DNA of 19,117 nucleotides from positions 1-19,117 of the forward strand of contig SKQI01000014.1 in NCBI GenBank assembly GCA_007119095.1, written 5' to 3'. Within the stretch, counting starts at the first letter, position 1; each line of letters opens with the position of its first letter. Below are positions 5,924 to 13,824 of this stretch, piece by piece. Both the position numbers and the translations under genes were made by a program. The notes below the pieces were generated by a model, which had not been told where the DNA came from, ran no database searches, and saw nothing but the letters and a program-made list of their open reading frames with translations. The stretch comes from Wenzhouxiangella sp. GTDB lineage: Bacteria > Pseudomonadota > Gammaproteobacteria > Xanthomonadales > Wenzhouxiangellaceae.

Positions 5924-8900
5924 ATGACTTTCGAAACCGGCATTGAATGGATCAACCAGGCCCTGGATCGGGCGCTGGTCAGTGGTCGGGCTTCGGCTAA
6001 ACCAACGCCGGTAGCGACTGATCAAGTGCCACCGCTGGACATCCTTGTGCCTGTTTTTGGCGCTTTCGAAGATTTGCGGCGATGTGTCGATGCGCTGCGC
6101 CTGTGCACGGGCCCTCAGCACCGCATTTGGCTGCTGGACGATGCCAGCGAGGATGCCCGGATCGGCGATCTGGCAAGGCTGCTTGTCGAGCAAGACGCAC
6201 GTTTTCAATATCGTCGCCGGATGCGGACATTGGGTTTCGTGGTCAATGTCAATCTGGCCCTGGAGGAAACGGATCGTGATCTGGTCATACTCAACAGCGA
6301 TGCCATAGTCACTCCGGAATGGCTGGAGCGACTGTGCCGCAGCACCAGCACCGGGGAGCGTGTCGGGGTGGTTTCACCGCTGTCCAATAACGCCACTTTG
6401 CTGAGCATTACTCGCGACAGCCGGCCGGTGGAGGATCTTGACGAGCTGGCCACGGCCGTTGCCCTGACTGCGACTGCTGGCCCGGTCGCCATCCCCACGG
6501 CCGTTGGCTTTTGTATGCTGATCAAGCGCGAACTGGTCGAAGAGATCGGCTTGTTCGATGTCGCCTTCAGTCCGGGCTATGGTGAGGAAGTCGACTTCTG
6601 CCTCCGTGCCTGGCAGGCTGGCTGGCGCGTCGTTGCCTGCAGCGATGCCTATGTGCATCATCGTGGTCAGGCCAGCTTTGGGGATACCTCGGACCGGGCC
6701 TGGCGGCGTAACCACGAGAGACTGCTCGCATCACGCTGGCCGGCCTATGAAACCGTGGTTCGCGGCTGGTGGCGAAACAATCCGTTGCGTGTTCAGATCG
6801 AGCGCCTGGCTGCCAGAGATCGGCAAAAACCGCTGGTGGTTCATCTGCTTCATCGCTGGAGCACACTCGGCGGTACCGAGATCCTCACGCGGCGATTGAT
6901 AGCGGAGCTGGCCGATGAGTTTGATCATCTCGTTATCTTGCCTGGCACCGGACATGGGCAATGGGCTGACGCGGTCGCGAAGCGCCTGGCACCCGGCATC
7001 GAACTGATGTACTGGAACAGCGATTACCGCGATCAGGATTGGCATGTTCAGGGAGAAGCCGCTGGCCTGCAGCATCCCTGGCTGGATCAGTGGCTGGCGC
7101 GCATTCTGTCGGCCAGCGGCGCTCGCATCCTGCACATCCATCATCTGTTGGGTTGGGGTACTTTGCTGCCCGCGTTGATCGGTCGGGCCGTTGGCTTGAA
7201 AGTTGTCCTTTCGCTGCACTGCTTCCACTATTTGTGCCCGGACTACAATCAGATCGGCCCCAACGGCCTGCCCTGCGGCAAGCGGATCGTCGACACCGGC
7301 CAGGACTGCCTGCAATGCCTGGCAGCTCGGACGCGCACTGCTGCAGGCAATGTCGATGAGAGCCTGCCTGAATACCTGGGCCGCCGCCGCAGCCTGGTGC
7401 GGCAGGTCATAGCCGTGGCGGATCGCCTGACCGCCCCTTCGCACTTTCTCCACCAGCGTATGGTGGCTGCATTCGGCCCCGGGGTTTGTGATCGTTTCAA
7501 CCTGATTCCGCACGACGGACCAGTGGTGCATGACGCTCAACCGGTTCCTGCCGGCAGTACGCTGGTGGCGGTCTACATGGGTGGGCTGAAGCGCCTCAAG
7601 GGCAGCGATGTCCTGTTGCGAGCCGCCGAAATGCTCAAGCCCGATGTGGGCCTCGAGATACGGCTGTACGGGCCCGATGGTCAGTCTGTTGCCGGGCGCC
7701 AGGACTGGCCGCCAAACTGCCAATGGCTGGGTGCTTTTTTGCCCGAGCACGGTAGCCGCATCTTCCAGGCTGCCGATGTGCTGATAGTCCCCTCCCTGTT
7801 CGAGGAAACCTTCTCGCTGGCTGTTTCCGAAGCCTGGGCCCATGGCCGCCCGGTCATTGCCAGCGACAGCGGCGCGCTGGCCGAGCGAGTCGAACATGAT
7901 GTCAATGGCTGGCTGTTTGATGTCGGTGATGCCGGCGCGCTGGCCCGCCGACTCGAGTGGTTGGATACCCCGGATGGGCGCGACGCGCTGGTCAGAATGA
8001 GTCGCCGACTGATCGAAACCAGCGCATCACCCCAGCGTAGCGCCGCCAGCCAGTATCGCCACATGTACCGCGAGCTTCTGGACGAACCGCAAACCCTGGC
8101 TGCCCTGGAGCCGCACGCATCGGCGGATATCTCACCGGCACGGATGCGAGGCCTGCTCGAGCAGCCACTACACCGTCTCGAATCCATGCTTGAAGCATGC
8201 TGGCGAGTATCAGGTTCGCACCAGACCGAACTGCCCCGGCTCATTGCTTGCATCGTGCACAGGGGTGAGCCGTCAAGTCAGGCGGTTCGACGCACCCGGG
8301 TTGCGCTCGACGCCTGCGAAGGGATTTCGCAAGTCATTACCATTGGCCACGATCAGGCCCCGGCTTCGCGCTTACCGGAATCCGGGGCTCAATGGGTCTG
8401 GTTGCTGCGCGCCGGAGAGACCCCGTTGCCCGCTGCTGTCCCGGCTTTACGACGACACCTGGCCGATGCACGATCCGATCAGCGCCTGTTTATCTTTGAT
8501 CATCTGCACGCTACTTCGGGCGGCCAGCTACATGGAATGGTCTGCAAACCGCCCTGGGACCGCTGGCTTGCTGCCACGAGCACTGATTTCGACTGTGGTT
8601 GGGTGATTCGGGCCGAGGTGCTGCGAGAGCGGAAAACGGGCGCTGAACTGGATCAGTGGCTGCTGACAGTGCTCGGCTCAACATTCAATTCGGATGCGGT
8701 CGTGCAGGTGCCGCTGCCGGTGGTGGCCCGGCCAGATGACGAGCTCGCCAGGGCTGCGGCTGCAGTCATTGACCGAAGAAGTCAGGTCGGATTGGGAGCT
8801 GTCGTTGACCATGACATGCTGCCACCGGTCATCGTGATCGACAGCGGCAACCGTTCGGACCTGAAAGCCACCCTCGAAAACCTGCTGTCGCTGGCCAGCC

Positions 8901-10492
8901 GTATTCCATGGCTGGAGGTGGTCGGTCAGGGTGACATGCCATCCGGGGACTGGCCGGACAACTGGCGGCAGTGCCGGGAAGCATCGTGGCGCGATGATGA
9001 GAAGGTCATGCTGATCGTACGGGCTGGCGTGCTGCTTGCCGACCCTGAGAGCATCATGCTGTACTTGCCATGCCTGCATGATGGAGAGGTCGGCGCCATC
9101 GGCCTGGCAACGCAAACCCCTGGAGGCCGACGACTGGGTGCGGCACGTGTGATCGGTCACGACCTGGAGCGCATTGCCCCCGGTCCGGCCTGGCCGGGTG
9201 GCCCCGAAGATGACTGGCCGGCATTGCGAAAGGTGGCGTCGCTGAACATGGATCTGACGCTGGCACGCACAGATCGCATTGCAACCGTCTCGGCCCCGTT
9301 GGAGCCTGACGAAAAGCTGCCGGTGCTTCTGGCCAGCGACCGGGTAAGCGGGCACTGGTTCAATAGGCCAACGTCTCTTTCGCCCATTGCCGAACCCCTG
9401 ACCGATCCTTTGTTCAGCCCGCGGCTTGGCCTGTCCTCACCCCAATGGCAGCTTGACCCCGTCGCCATGCAGGCCAGCGTCGTCAGCCTGCGGGAACGAC
9501 AGGTCCTGGCTGTCACTCCCGATGACTGGGCATCCAGCCAGTACCGTATTCTCCAGCCGCTGCATGCGCTGGCCGAACGCGGTGACCTGTCGCCGCCGAT
9601 CGTGGTCAAGGGCGACCGGCATGCCCTGCCAGGGGAAGCGCAACTGGCCCGTCTGGATCCCGAGCTGGTTTTGGTGCATAACTGCCTGGATATGGATTTC
9701 CTGGGCAGACTGCATGAGCGCCGCTTGATTCTGGTGATCGACGATCTGCTCACCGCGCTGCCTGACTACAACCCCTTCCGTGCTCGTCAGGCCCCCGATA
9801 TTGAGCAACGGCTCGCAGCCTATGTAACGGCAGCCGAACGGATCATCGTGTCCACCCCGGAACTGGCGCATGCTCTGTCGCTGGATCCGATCAAGACCTG
9901 CATTATTGAAAACGCGCTGCCGGAGAGCCCGTGGCTGAACCTGCCCGCCCGGCGCCGGCGCACTGAAAACCATATCCGCATGCGCGTTGGCTGGGCCGGG
10001 GCCCAGCAGCACGAAGGTGATCTGCGCTTGCTCAAGCCGGTCGTCCGCGCCACGGCCGGGGAGGTTGACTGGGTCCTGTTTGGCATGTGTCCCGACTACC
10101 TGAAACCCTGGGTTGCCGAAACTTTGGCGCCGGTTACGTTTGGCAACTACCCGAAAACACTGGCCCGGATGGACATCGATATTGCTGTTGCTCCCTTGGT
10201 TGACAATGCATTCAATCGCTGCAAGAGCGCAATCAAACTGCTTGAGTTCGGTATTCAGGGAATTCCGGTGCTGGCCAGTAAGTTGCCGCCGTACGATAAC
10301 TCCCCGGCCCGATTGCTGGGCCCGGATCCCGAACAGTGGATTGAGGCCATTGTCAATTACAGCCGAAACCGCGAGCAACTGGTCCAGGACGGTGACCGGT
10401 TGCGCCACTGGGTCACCACGCATCACCTGCTGGCGTCGCGGCTGGAGGACTGGCATGATGCGCTGTTTGCGCGCTGCCCATCAGCACAATGA
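5924..10492 (+). CDS. Multi-module glycosyltransferase (GT2-GT4-degenerate GT2s-GT)
   Basis: A 1522-residue protein with no signal peptide or membrane segment, so probably cytoplasmic. Module 1 (about 38-290) is a GT2 transferase: DILVPVFGAFEDL, LLDDASED, the LNSDA metal/nucleotide-sugar motif near residue 123, and GYGEEVDFCLRAWQAG near 218. Module 2 (about 303-690) is a GT4 GT-B transferase: HRWSTLGGTEILTRRL, HIHHLLGWG, YMGGLKRLKGSDVLL and the E-x7-E element in EETFSLAVSEA near 626-634. Residues 770-1150 contain two weaker GT2-like repeats without a DxD. Module 5 (about 1190-1522) is a second GT-B-like domain (SSQYRILQPLHAL, MRVGWAGAQQHEGDL, CKSAIKLLEFGIQGIPVLAS). Proteins like this assemble O-antigen or other surface glycans, adding several sugars in turn. 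It overlaps the methyltransferase start as ATGA (10489-10492). The start lacks a strong ribosome binding site. Donor and acceptor are unknown. Confidence 0.88.
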   Translation: MTFETGIEWINQALDRALVSGRASAKPTPVATDQVPPLDILVPVFGAFEDLRRCVDALRLCTGPQHRIWLLDDASEDARIGDLARLLVEQDARFQYRRRMRTLGFVVNVNLALEETDRDLVILNSDAIVTPEWLERLCRSTSTGERVGVVSPLSNNATLLSITRDSRPVEDLDELATAVALTATAGPVAIPTAVGFCMLIKRELVEEIGLFDVAFSPGYGEEVDFCLRAWQAGWRVVACSDAYVHHRGQASFGDTSDRAWRRNHERLLASRWPAYETVVRGWWRNNPLRVQIERLAARDRQKPLVVHLLHRWSTLGGTEILTRRLIAELADEFDHLVILPGTGHGQWADAVAKRLAPGIELMYWNSDYRDQDWHVQGEAAGLQHPWLDQWLARILSASGARILHIHHLLGWGTLLPALIGRAVGLKVVLSLHCFHYLCPDYNQIGPNGLPCGKRIVDTGQDCLQCLAARTRTAAGNVDESLPEYLGRRRSLVRQVIAVADRLTAPSHFLHQRMVAAFGPGVCDRFNLIPHDGPVVHDAQPVPAGSTLVAVYMGGLKRLKGSDVLLRAAEMLKPDVGLEIRLYGPDGQSVAGRQDWPPNCQWLGAFLPEHGSRIFQAADVLIVPSLFEETFSLAVSEAWAHGRPVIASDSGALAERVEHDVNGWLFDVGDAGALARRLEWLDTPDGRDALVRMSRRLIETSASPQRSAASQYRHMYRELLDEPQTLAALEPHASADISPARMRGLLEQPLHRLESMLEACWRVSGSHQTELPRLIACIVHRGEPSSQAVRRTRVALDACEGISQVITIGHDQAPASRLPESGAQWVWLLRAGETPLPAAVPALRRHLADARSDQRLFIFDHLHATSGGQLHGMVCKPPWDRWLAATSTDFDCGWVIRAEVLRERKTGAELDQWLLTVLGSTFNSDAVVQVPLPVVARPDDELARAAAAVIDRRSQVGLGAVVDHDMLPPVIVIDSGNRSDLKATLENLLSLASRIPWLEVVGQGDMPSGDWPDNWRQCREASWRDDEKVMLIVRAGVLLADPESIMLYLPCLHDGEVGAIGLATQTPGGRRLGAARVIGHDLERIAPGPAWPGGPEDDWPALRKVASLNMDLTLARTDRIATVSAPLEPDEKLPVLLASDRVSGHWFNRPTSLSPIAEPLTDPLFSPRLGLSSPQWQLDPVAMQASVVSLRERQVLAVTPDDWASSQYRILQPLHALAERGDLSPPIVVKGDRHALPGEAQLARLDPELVLVHNCLDMDFLGRLHERRLILVIDDLLTALPDYNPFRARQAPDIEQRLAAYVTAAERIIVSTPELAHALSLDPIKTCIIENALPESPWLNLPARRRRTENHIRMRVGWAGAQQHEGDLRLLKPVVRATAGEVDWVLFGMCPDYLKPWVAETLAPVTFGNYPKTLARMDIDIAVAPLVDNAFNRCKSAIKLLEFGIQGIPVLASKLPPYDNSPARLLGPDPEQWIEAIVNYSRNREQLVQDGDRLRHWVTTHHLLASRLEDWHDALFARCPSAQ

Positions 10493-11388
10493 CACCGCAC
10501 GATCATCATCCGAGCCTGTCCGCTACTCGTGACCGCTATCTGCGCCTGCTGCGTAAAGCTCTGGTCAATGAGTTGTACATCGAACTGGAAGCGCAGCTGG
10601 TTTACGCCGTGCTATGCGCCTCCCACCACGAGACACCGGAGCTGAATCAGCTGACCGCGGCGCGCGGTAACCGGGAACTGATCGAGCACCTGCGTGAACT
10701 CAAGCACGATGGCGACACTCTGGTTCTCAAGGGTATTGACGGCCATGGTCGCAGCGTGCCCGATGCCAGCCTGCGCAACCATGCCGAGTTCGCCCACACG
10801 ATGATTGGCTGTCAGCGCCTGGACAAGCTGCGCGACTGCATCGAAACGATTCTTGAAGAAGACATTCCGGGCGATCTGCTGCAGGCTGGCTGCTGGCGAG
10901 GCGGCAGTGCCGTGTTCATGCGCGGCGTGCTGGCGGCTTCCGGCTGCAGCGGTCGCAAGCTGTGGGTCGCAGATTCGTTTCAGGGTCTGCCAGAATCAGC
11001 TGAGTCACCGGATAGCGGTTATGAGATGGACAAGTCCGTTCTGCCGGTACTCAGCGTCTCGCTGGAGGAAGTCAGGGAACTATTTCGGCGCTACGAACTT
11101 CTTGACGATCAGGTCCGCTTTATCGAGGGCTGGTTTGGCGAATCGCTGGCCAAGCAGCCGCCTGCGCCACTAGCACTGTTGCACATCGACGCCGATCTCT
11201 ATTTGTCCACCCGAGACGTGCTGGAAAACTGCCATGACCGCGTCTCCAGCGGAGGTTTCGTCATCGTTGATGACTATGGTATTCTGCCCCCGTGTCGGGA
11301 GGCCGTCGATGAGTTCCTGGCTCAGGCGGGTCTTGGAGTGCAATTGCAAACGGTTGGTAAGCATGCTGTATGTTGGCGCATGCCCTGA
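10489..11388 (+). CDS. TylF/MycF-family O-methyltransferase
   Basis: A 299-residue class I SAM-dependent methyltransferase of the TylF (macrocin O-methyltransferase) family. The SAM-binding start is GDLLQAGCWRGGSAVFMRG (about residues 125-143), followed by LWVADSFQGLPES. The metal-binding signature LLHIDADLYLSTRDVLE is at about residues 230-246, and VIVDDYGILPPCREAVDEF at about 258-276. TylF members methylate sugar hydroxyls on macrolides; in glycan loci they methylate surface sugars, which suits its coupling to the glycosyltransferase. The N-terminal 100 residues (helical, RDRYLRLLRKALVNELYIELE) are typical of TylF-type proteins in polysaccharide clusters. Substrate position is not predictable. 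It begins in a four-base overlap with the glycosyltransferase, and the next gene follows 32 bases after its stop. Confidence 0.93.
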   Translation: MTPHDHHPSLSATRDRYLRLLRKALVNELYIELEAQLVYAVLCASHHETPELNQLTAARGNRELIEHLRELKHDGDTLVLKGIDGHGRSVPDASLRNHAEFAHTMIGCQRLDKLRDCIETILEEDIPGDLLQAGCWRGGSAVFMRGVLAASGCSGRKLWVADSFQGLPESAESPDSGYEMDKSVLPVLSVSLEEVRELFRRYELLDDQVRFIEGWFGESLAKQPPAPLALLHIDADLYLSTRDVLENCHDRVSSGGFVIVDDYGILPPCREAVDEFLAQAGLGVQLQTVGKHAVCWRMP

Positions 11389-11420
11389 CTGGCATAGGGA
11401 ATTGGTAGAGGGACAAATCG

Positions 11421-11726
11421 ATGTCGAATCGTAAAGTCGTTTCGTTAGTTGCTGTTGGGTTGGCCTTTACGTCTGGCGGTCATCAGCTCGCCTTGGACCG
11501 CAACGGCGCACATGCAGCCAGCCCACCGAGTGTTTTTACGCCTTTTCAAGGGGACGTGGAAACCAGCCCGGCGGTTTGCGATACTGAACCGTCCAGTGGT
11601 TGCATGCAGACGCTGGGCTTGATCGATTATCCGGTTTTTCCCCCACCGGACAATCGATGGTTTTGCCACGCAACGGGAGAGTCGGAGGGCGCCTCGGGTT
11701 CGGTTTGCCTGATGATGGGGCCATGA
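11421..11726 (+). CDS. Small putative exported protein, unknown function
   Basis: A 101-residue protein that I do not recognise. A positively charged start (MSNRK) is followed by a hydrophobic stretch (VVSLVAVGLAFTSGG, residues 6-20) and an AHA-A site near residue 33, which together read as a weak signal peptide. The remainder has four cysteines (VCDTEPSSGC, FCHAT, VCLMM), enough for two disulfides, and is rich in Pro, Ser and Gly. GAGGGA at 11408-11413, seven bases before the ATG, is one of the best ribosome binding sites in the window. The stop overlaps the first ATG of the LRR gene (ATGA, 11723-11726). These two facts are the main reasons to believe in the gene. GC is lower than in the neighbours. 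It could instead be a leader peptide that couples translation to the LRR gene. Confidence 0.55.
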   Translation: MSNRKVVSLVAVGLAFTSGGHQLALDRNGAHAASPPSVFTPFQGDVETSPAVCDTEPSSGCMQTLGLIDYPVFPPPDNRWFCHATGESEGASGSVCLMMGP

Positions 11727-13366
11727 TGATGATGTCGATAAAGACGGCCGTGCCTCGTCTTTTGCGGATACGGGGCGCCTTGATATTGGGCCTGATGGCC
11801 TGGCTGCTTACTAGCTCGGTTGCTCTGGCCCAGATCAGTATCGATGAGCGTAATGCGCTGATCGACCTCTACGAGTCAACCAATGGCTCGTCATGGATCA
11901 ACAATGGCGGCTGGCTTGGTGATGAGGGCTCCGAATGCCAATGGTACGGCGTGAACTGTTTCGATGACACCGTCGTTTCTTTGGAGCTGAGCAGTAATAA
12001 CCTGGACGGTTCATTGCCGCAAGCACTGCTGGGACTGCCTTCGCTACGCTTCCTGTCACTACGCAACAATAACCTCCAGGGTGGCGTGCCTTTCTGGCTC
12101 GGTGACATGCCAGCGCTTGAGGCGCTTGATCTCGGCATGAATCCGCTGGGAGGCGTTGTTCCAGGTGAACTTCTATCCAGCCCCACGCTGCAGGCCCTGT
12201 GGCTGGATTACTGCAATATCAACCAGATCGGGGACAATATCGATGGCGCTCAAGGTTTACTGAGCGGTCTATGGTTGGATAATAATCAAATATCCGCCGT
12301 GCCGAGTGGTCTGTCTTCGCTGAGCCAGATGCAGCAGCTATCACTGAGCGGAAACCAGATCAGCGAAGCTTTGCCGCAGGCCATGCTGGAGGCTTTTCCG
12401 AATCTGTTTTCACTCAACGTTTCTTTCAACCCTATGGGCGAACTGCCGGATCCCGTGATCGGCTCGCTGCCGTTTCTGTTTTTCCTTGATGCGCGCGGCA
12501 TTCAGGCCGAGGATGAATTGGCGGTGTGGTTCGAGCAGGCCGAAGATGCTGCTGATGGCTCACCATTCCAAAACTTGCTGCGCCTTAACCTGCAGAGCAA
12601 CTCACTGTCTGGAGAGCTGCCGGTCGGCTTGTTCCAGCTCCCGAACTTGCAGCAGGTAGGGCTGGACCAAAATGAATTGACGGGTTCCCTCCCTGAGCTG
12701 ATTTTCAGCCGCCCTCAACTGCAAGCGGTGAGACTGGGCGATAACTCGCTGAGCGGTGAGCTACCTGACCCGGGTATCACCGATTGGTCGATAGAGCCGC
12801 ATGCACAACTGCTTGTCGACCTTCGCAACAACGAAGACCTGTCTGGGATGTTCCCCAGTTCGCTGGTTCACCGCACGCTGCTCAACAACATGCGGCCAAT
12901 CTTCTTTGGTACCGCACTGGATTTTGGGGATTGCTACGGCCTGAGACAGGTTTCCACGCTGCGGCCAACTCCTTTCTATGATCCGGCCGAAGCTGTGGAA
13001 GTAACCATCTGGATGCGTAACCTCTCCTGGTCTTCGTCTCCCCGAGTGATCGACACCATTCCCGAACACTGGCAGGCCATTCCAGATCCTGATTGCTATT
13101 GCATCAGCGACGGGTCAGTTACTCAGGTGATTTCCGCGCCGGTGACGGTAGCGGCGAACACGGTATTTCGCTACCAGCTGTCAGGGCCGGAAGACCCGTT
13201 ACTGGCTGAAGCGGGCCAGTTCGACGGTGTGCTGACTTCGGATCTCAGGCAAGGCGGTGACACGCGTTTGATCTGCGGCGACACGCAGGGCTGGATTGAA
13301 ACCATTCATTTCGACGCATTTGAAGGTCAGCTACAGCCGTTTCAAACGCCAACCCGGGGTAGGTAA
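11723..13366 (+). CDS. Exported leucine-rich-repeat protein with plant-type N-cap
   Basis: A 547-residue protein. A signal peptide (RLLRIRGALILGLMAWLLTSSVALA, cut after about residue 36) is followed by a cap very like the LRRNT_2 cap of plant receptor kinases: ERNALIDLYESTNGSSW, then CQWYGVNC with paired cysteines. About ten LRRs follow (residues 85-400), several of the plant-specific type with the L-x-G-x-(L/V)-P turn (NNLDGSLP, NSLSGELP, NELTGSLP). Residues 400-547 form a beta-rich C-terminal domain with Cys in DPDCYCI, perhaps DUF11-like. No membrane anchor or sorting motif is visible. Role is unknown; adhesion or protein binding is likely for this fold. An upstream in-frame ATG at 11600 would bury the signal peptide, so the ATG cluster at 11723-11734 (coding Met-Met-Met-Met) is preferred. 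Confidence 0.88.
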   Translation: MMMMSIKTAVPRLLRIRGALILGLMAWLLTSSVALAQISIDERNALIDLYESTNGSSWINNGGWLGDEGSECQWYGVNCFDDTVVSLELSSNNLDGSLPQALLGLPSLRFLSLRNNNLQGGVPFWLGDMPALEALDLGMNPLGGVVPGELLSSPTLQALWLDYCNINQIGDNIDGAQGLLSGLWLDNNQISAVPSGLSSLSQMQQLSLSGNQISEALPQAMLEAFPNLFSLNVSFNPMGELPDPVIGSLPFLFFLDARGIQAEDELAVWFEQAEDAADGSPFQNLLRLNLQSNSLSGELPVGLFQLPNLQQVGLDQNELTGSLPELIFSRPQLQAVRLGDNSLSGELPDPGITDWSIEPHAQLLVDLRNNEDLSGMFPSSLVHRTLLNNMRPIFFGTALDFGDCYGLRQVSTLRPTPFYDPAEAVEVTIWMRNLSWSSSPRVIDTIPEHWQAIPDPDCYCISDGSVTQVISAPVTVAANTVFRYQLSGPEDPLLAEAGQFDGVLTSDLRQGGDTRLICGDTQGWIETIHFDAFEGQLQPFQTPTRGR

Positions 13367-13415
13367 CGATCGGCGCACTCAATGGTGAGGGCGCCGCTGC
13401 AGCCCGGACGGCTTC

Positions 13416-13440
13416 GGCCACGCAGGCTCCTGGCCTTTTT
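13416..13440 (+). terminator. Possible terminator after the LRR gene
   Basis: GGCCA (13416-13420) pairs with TGGCC (13431-13435) and is followed at once by five T (13436-13440). The stem is short, so strength is doubtful, but the position, 50-75 bases after the LRR stop and before the next promoter, is right. Confidence 0.4.
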
Positions 13441-13509
13441 GTGTAGCGGCCTGCCAGGTGACGCCGTGCCACGACCGTAATCGTTTTTTCAATCTTTTCA
13501 GCTCGACCG

Positions 13510-13542
13510 GTTCAGAATGCGTTAAGCGCCCTGCCTTACAAT
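13510..13542 (+). promoter_or_regulatory. PhoP-box-like direct repeat and promoter of the PepSY-phoP-phoQ unit
   Basis: GTTCAG (13510-13515), five bases, then GTTAAG (13521-13526) form a direct repeat with an 11-base period, the spacing used by OmpR/PhoP-type regulators. TACAAT (13537-13542, five of six -10 matches) follows 10 bp later, as in activator-dependent promoters whose -35 is replaced by the regulator site. The repeat resembles the GTTCAG-N5-GTTCAG form I recall for the Pseudomonas PhoP box. A start near 13549 fits the TTG at 13575. There is no good consensus -35. Confidence 0.55.
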
Positions 13543-13574
13543 TGCGCCATCAAACCAGTCGGAGTCTGTCTGCC

Positions 13575-13808
13575 TTGACCACCTTTCTGAAACAACTGTT
13601 GCTGGCCATGGTCGCCTCGATCATGCTGGTCGTTTCAGCCTGGGCGATCAGCCTGCAGGAGGCGGCCGAACGGGTGGCGCGCCAGCACAATGCCAAGGTC
13701 GTATCGGCGCATACCATCGAGCGCGATGGGCGTCGGATTCACGTCATCCGAATTCTGACCGAAGATGGCGTCGTGCGCACCGTGCGCGTGCCTGCGGATC
13801 GCAGGTAG
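13575..13808 (+). CDS. Small exported PepSY-like protein
   Basis: A 77-residue protein with a signal peptide or membrane anchor (FLKQLLLAMVASIMLVVSAWA, residues 4-24) followed by a short PepSY-like segment: SLQEAAERVARQHNAKVVSA, RDGRRIHVIRILTEDGVVRTVRV. PepSY modules are extracytoplasmic and are often encoded next to two-component systems, where they may damp or sense; the role here is inferred from position. The reading frame stays open to 13458, but the promoter elements (predicted start near 13549) and GGAG at 13561-13564, ten bases before TTG 13575, favour this start. ATG 13608 would truncate the hydrophobic segment. It ends 16 bases before phoP. Confidence 0.75.
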   Translation: MTTFLKQLLLAMVASIMLVVSAWAISLQEAAERVARQHNAKVVSAHTIERDGRRIHVIRILTEDGVVRTVRVPADRR

Positions 13809-13824
13809 GGCGGGAGAGACTCGC

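Noticed and set aside
6731..7897. 388-codon leftward open frame within the glycosyltransferase gene
   Set aside because: Antisense of the GT4 module, whose motifs are conserved in the forward frame; no domain or start signals of its own.
11600..11722. N-terminal extension of the LRR protein from ATG 11600
   Set aside because: It would place 41 residues before the signal peptide and lies wholly within the small upstream gene; the coupled start at 11723 fits better.
13373..13396. Hairpin CGGCGC...GCGCCG just after the LRR stop
   Set aside because: The stem is fair (6 bp plus 3 after a mismatch) but no T-run follows, so the later GGCCA/TGGCC-TTTTT site is the better terminator candidate.
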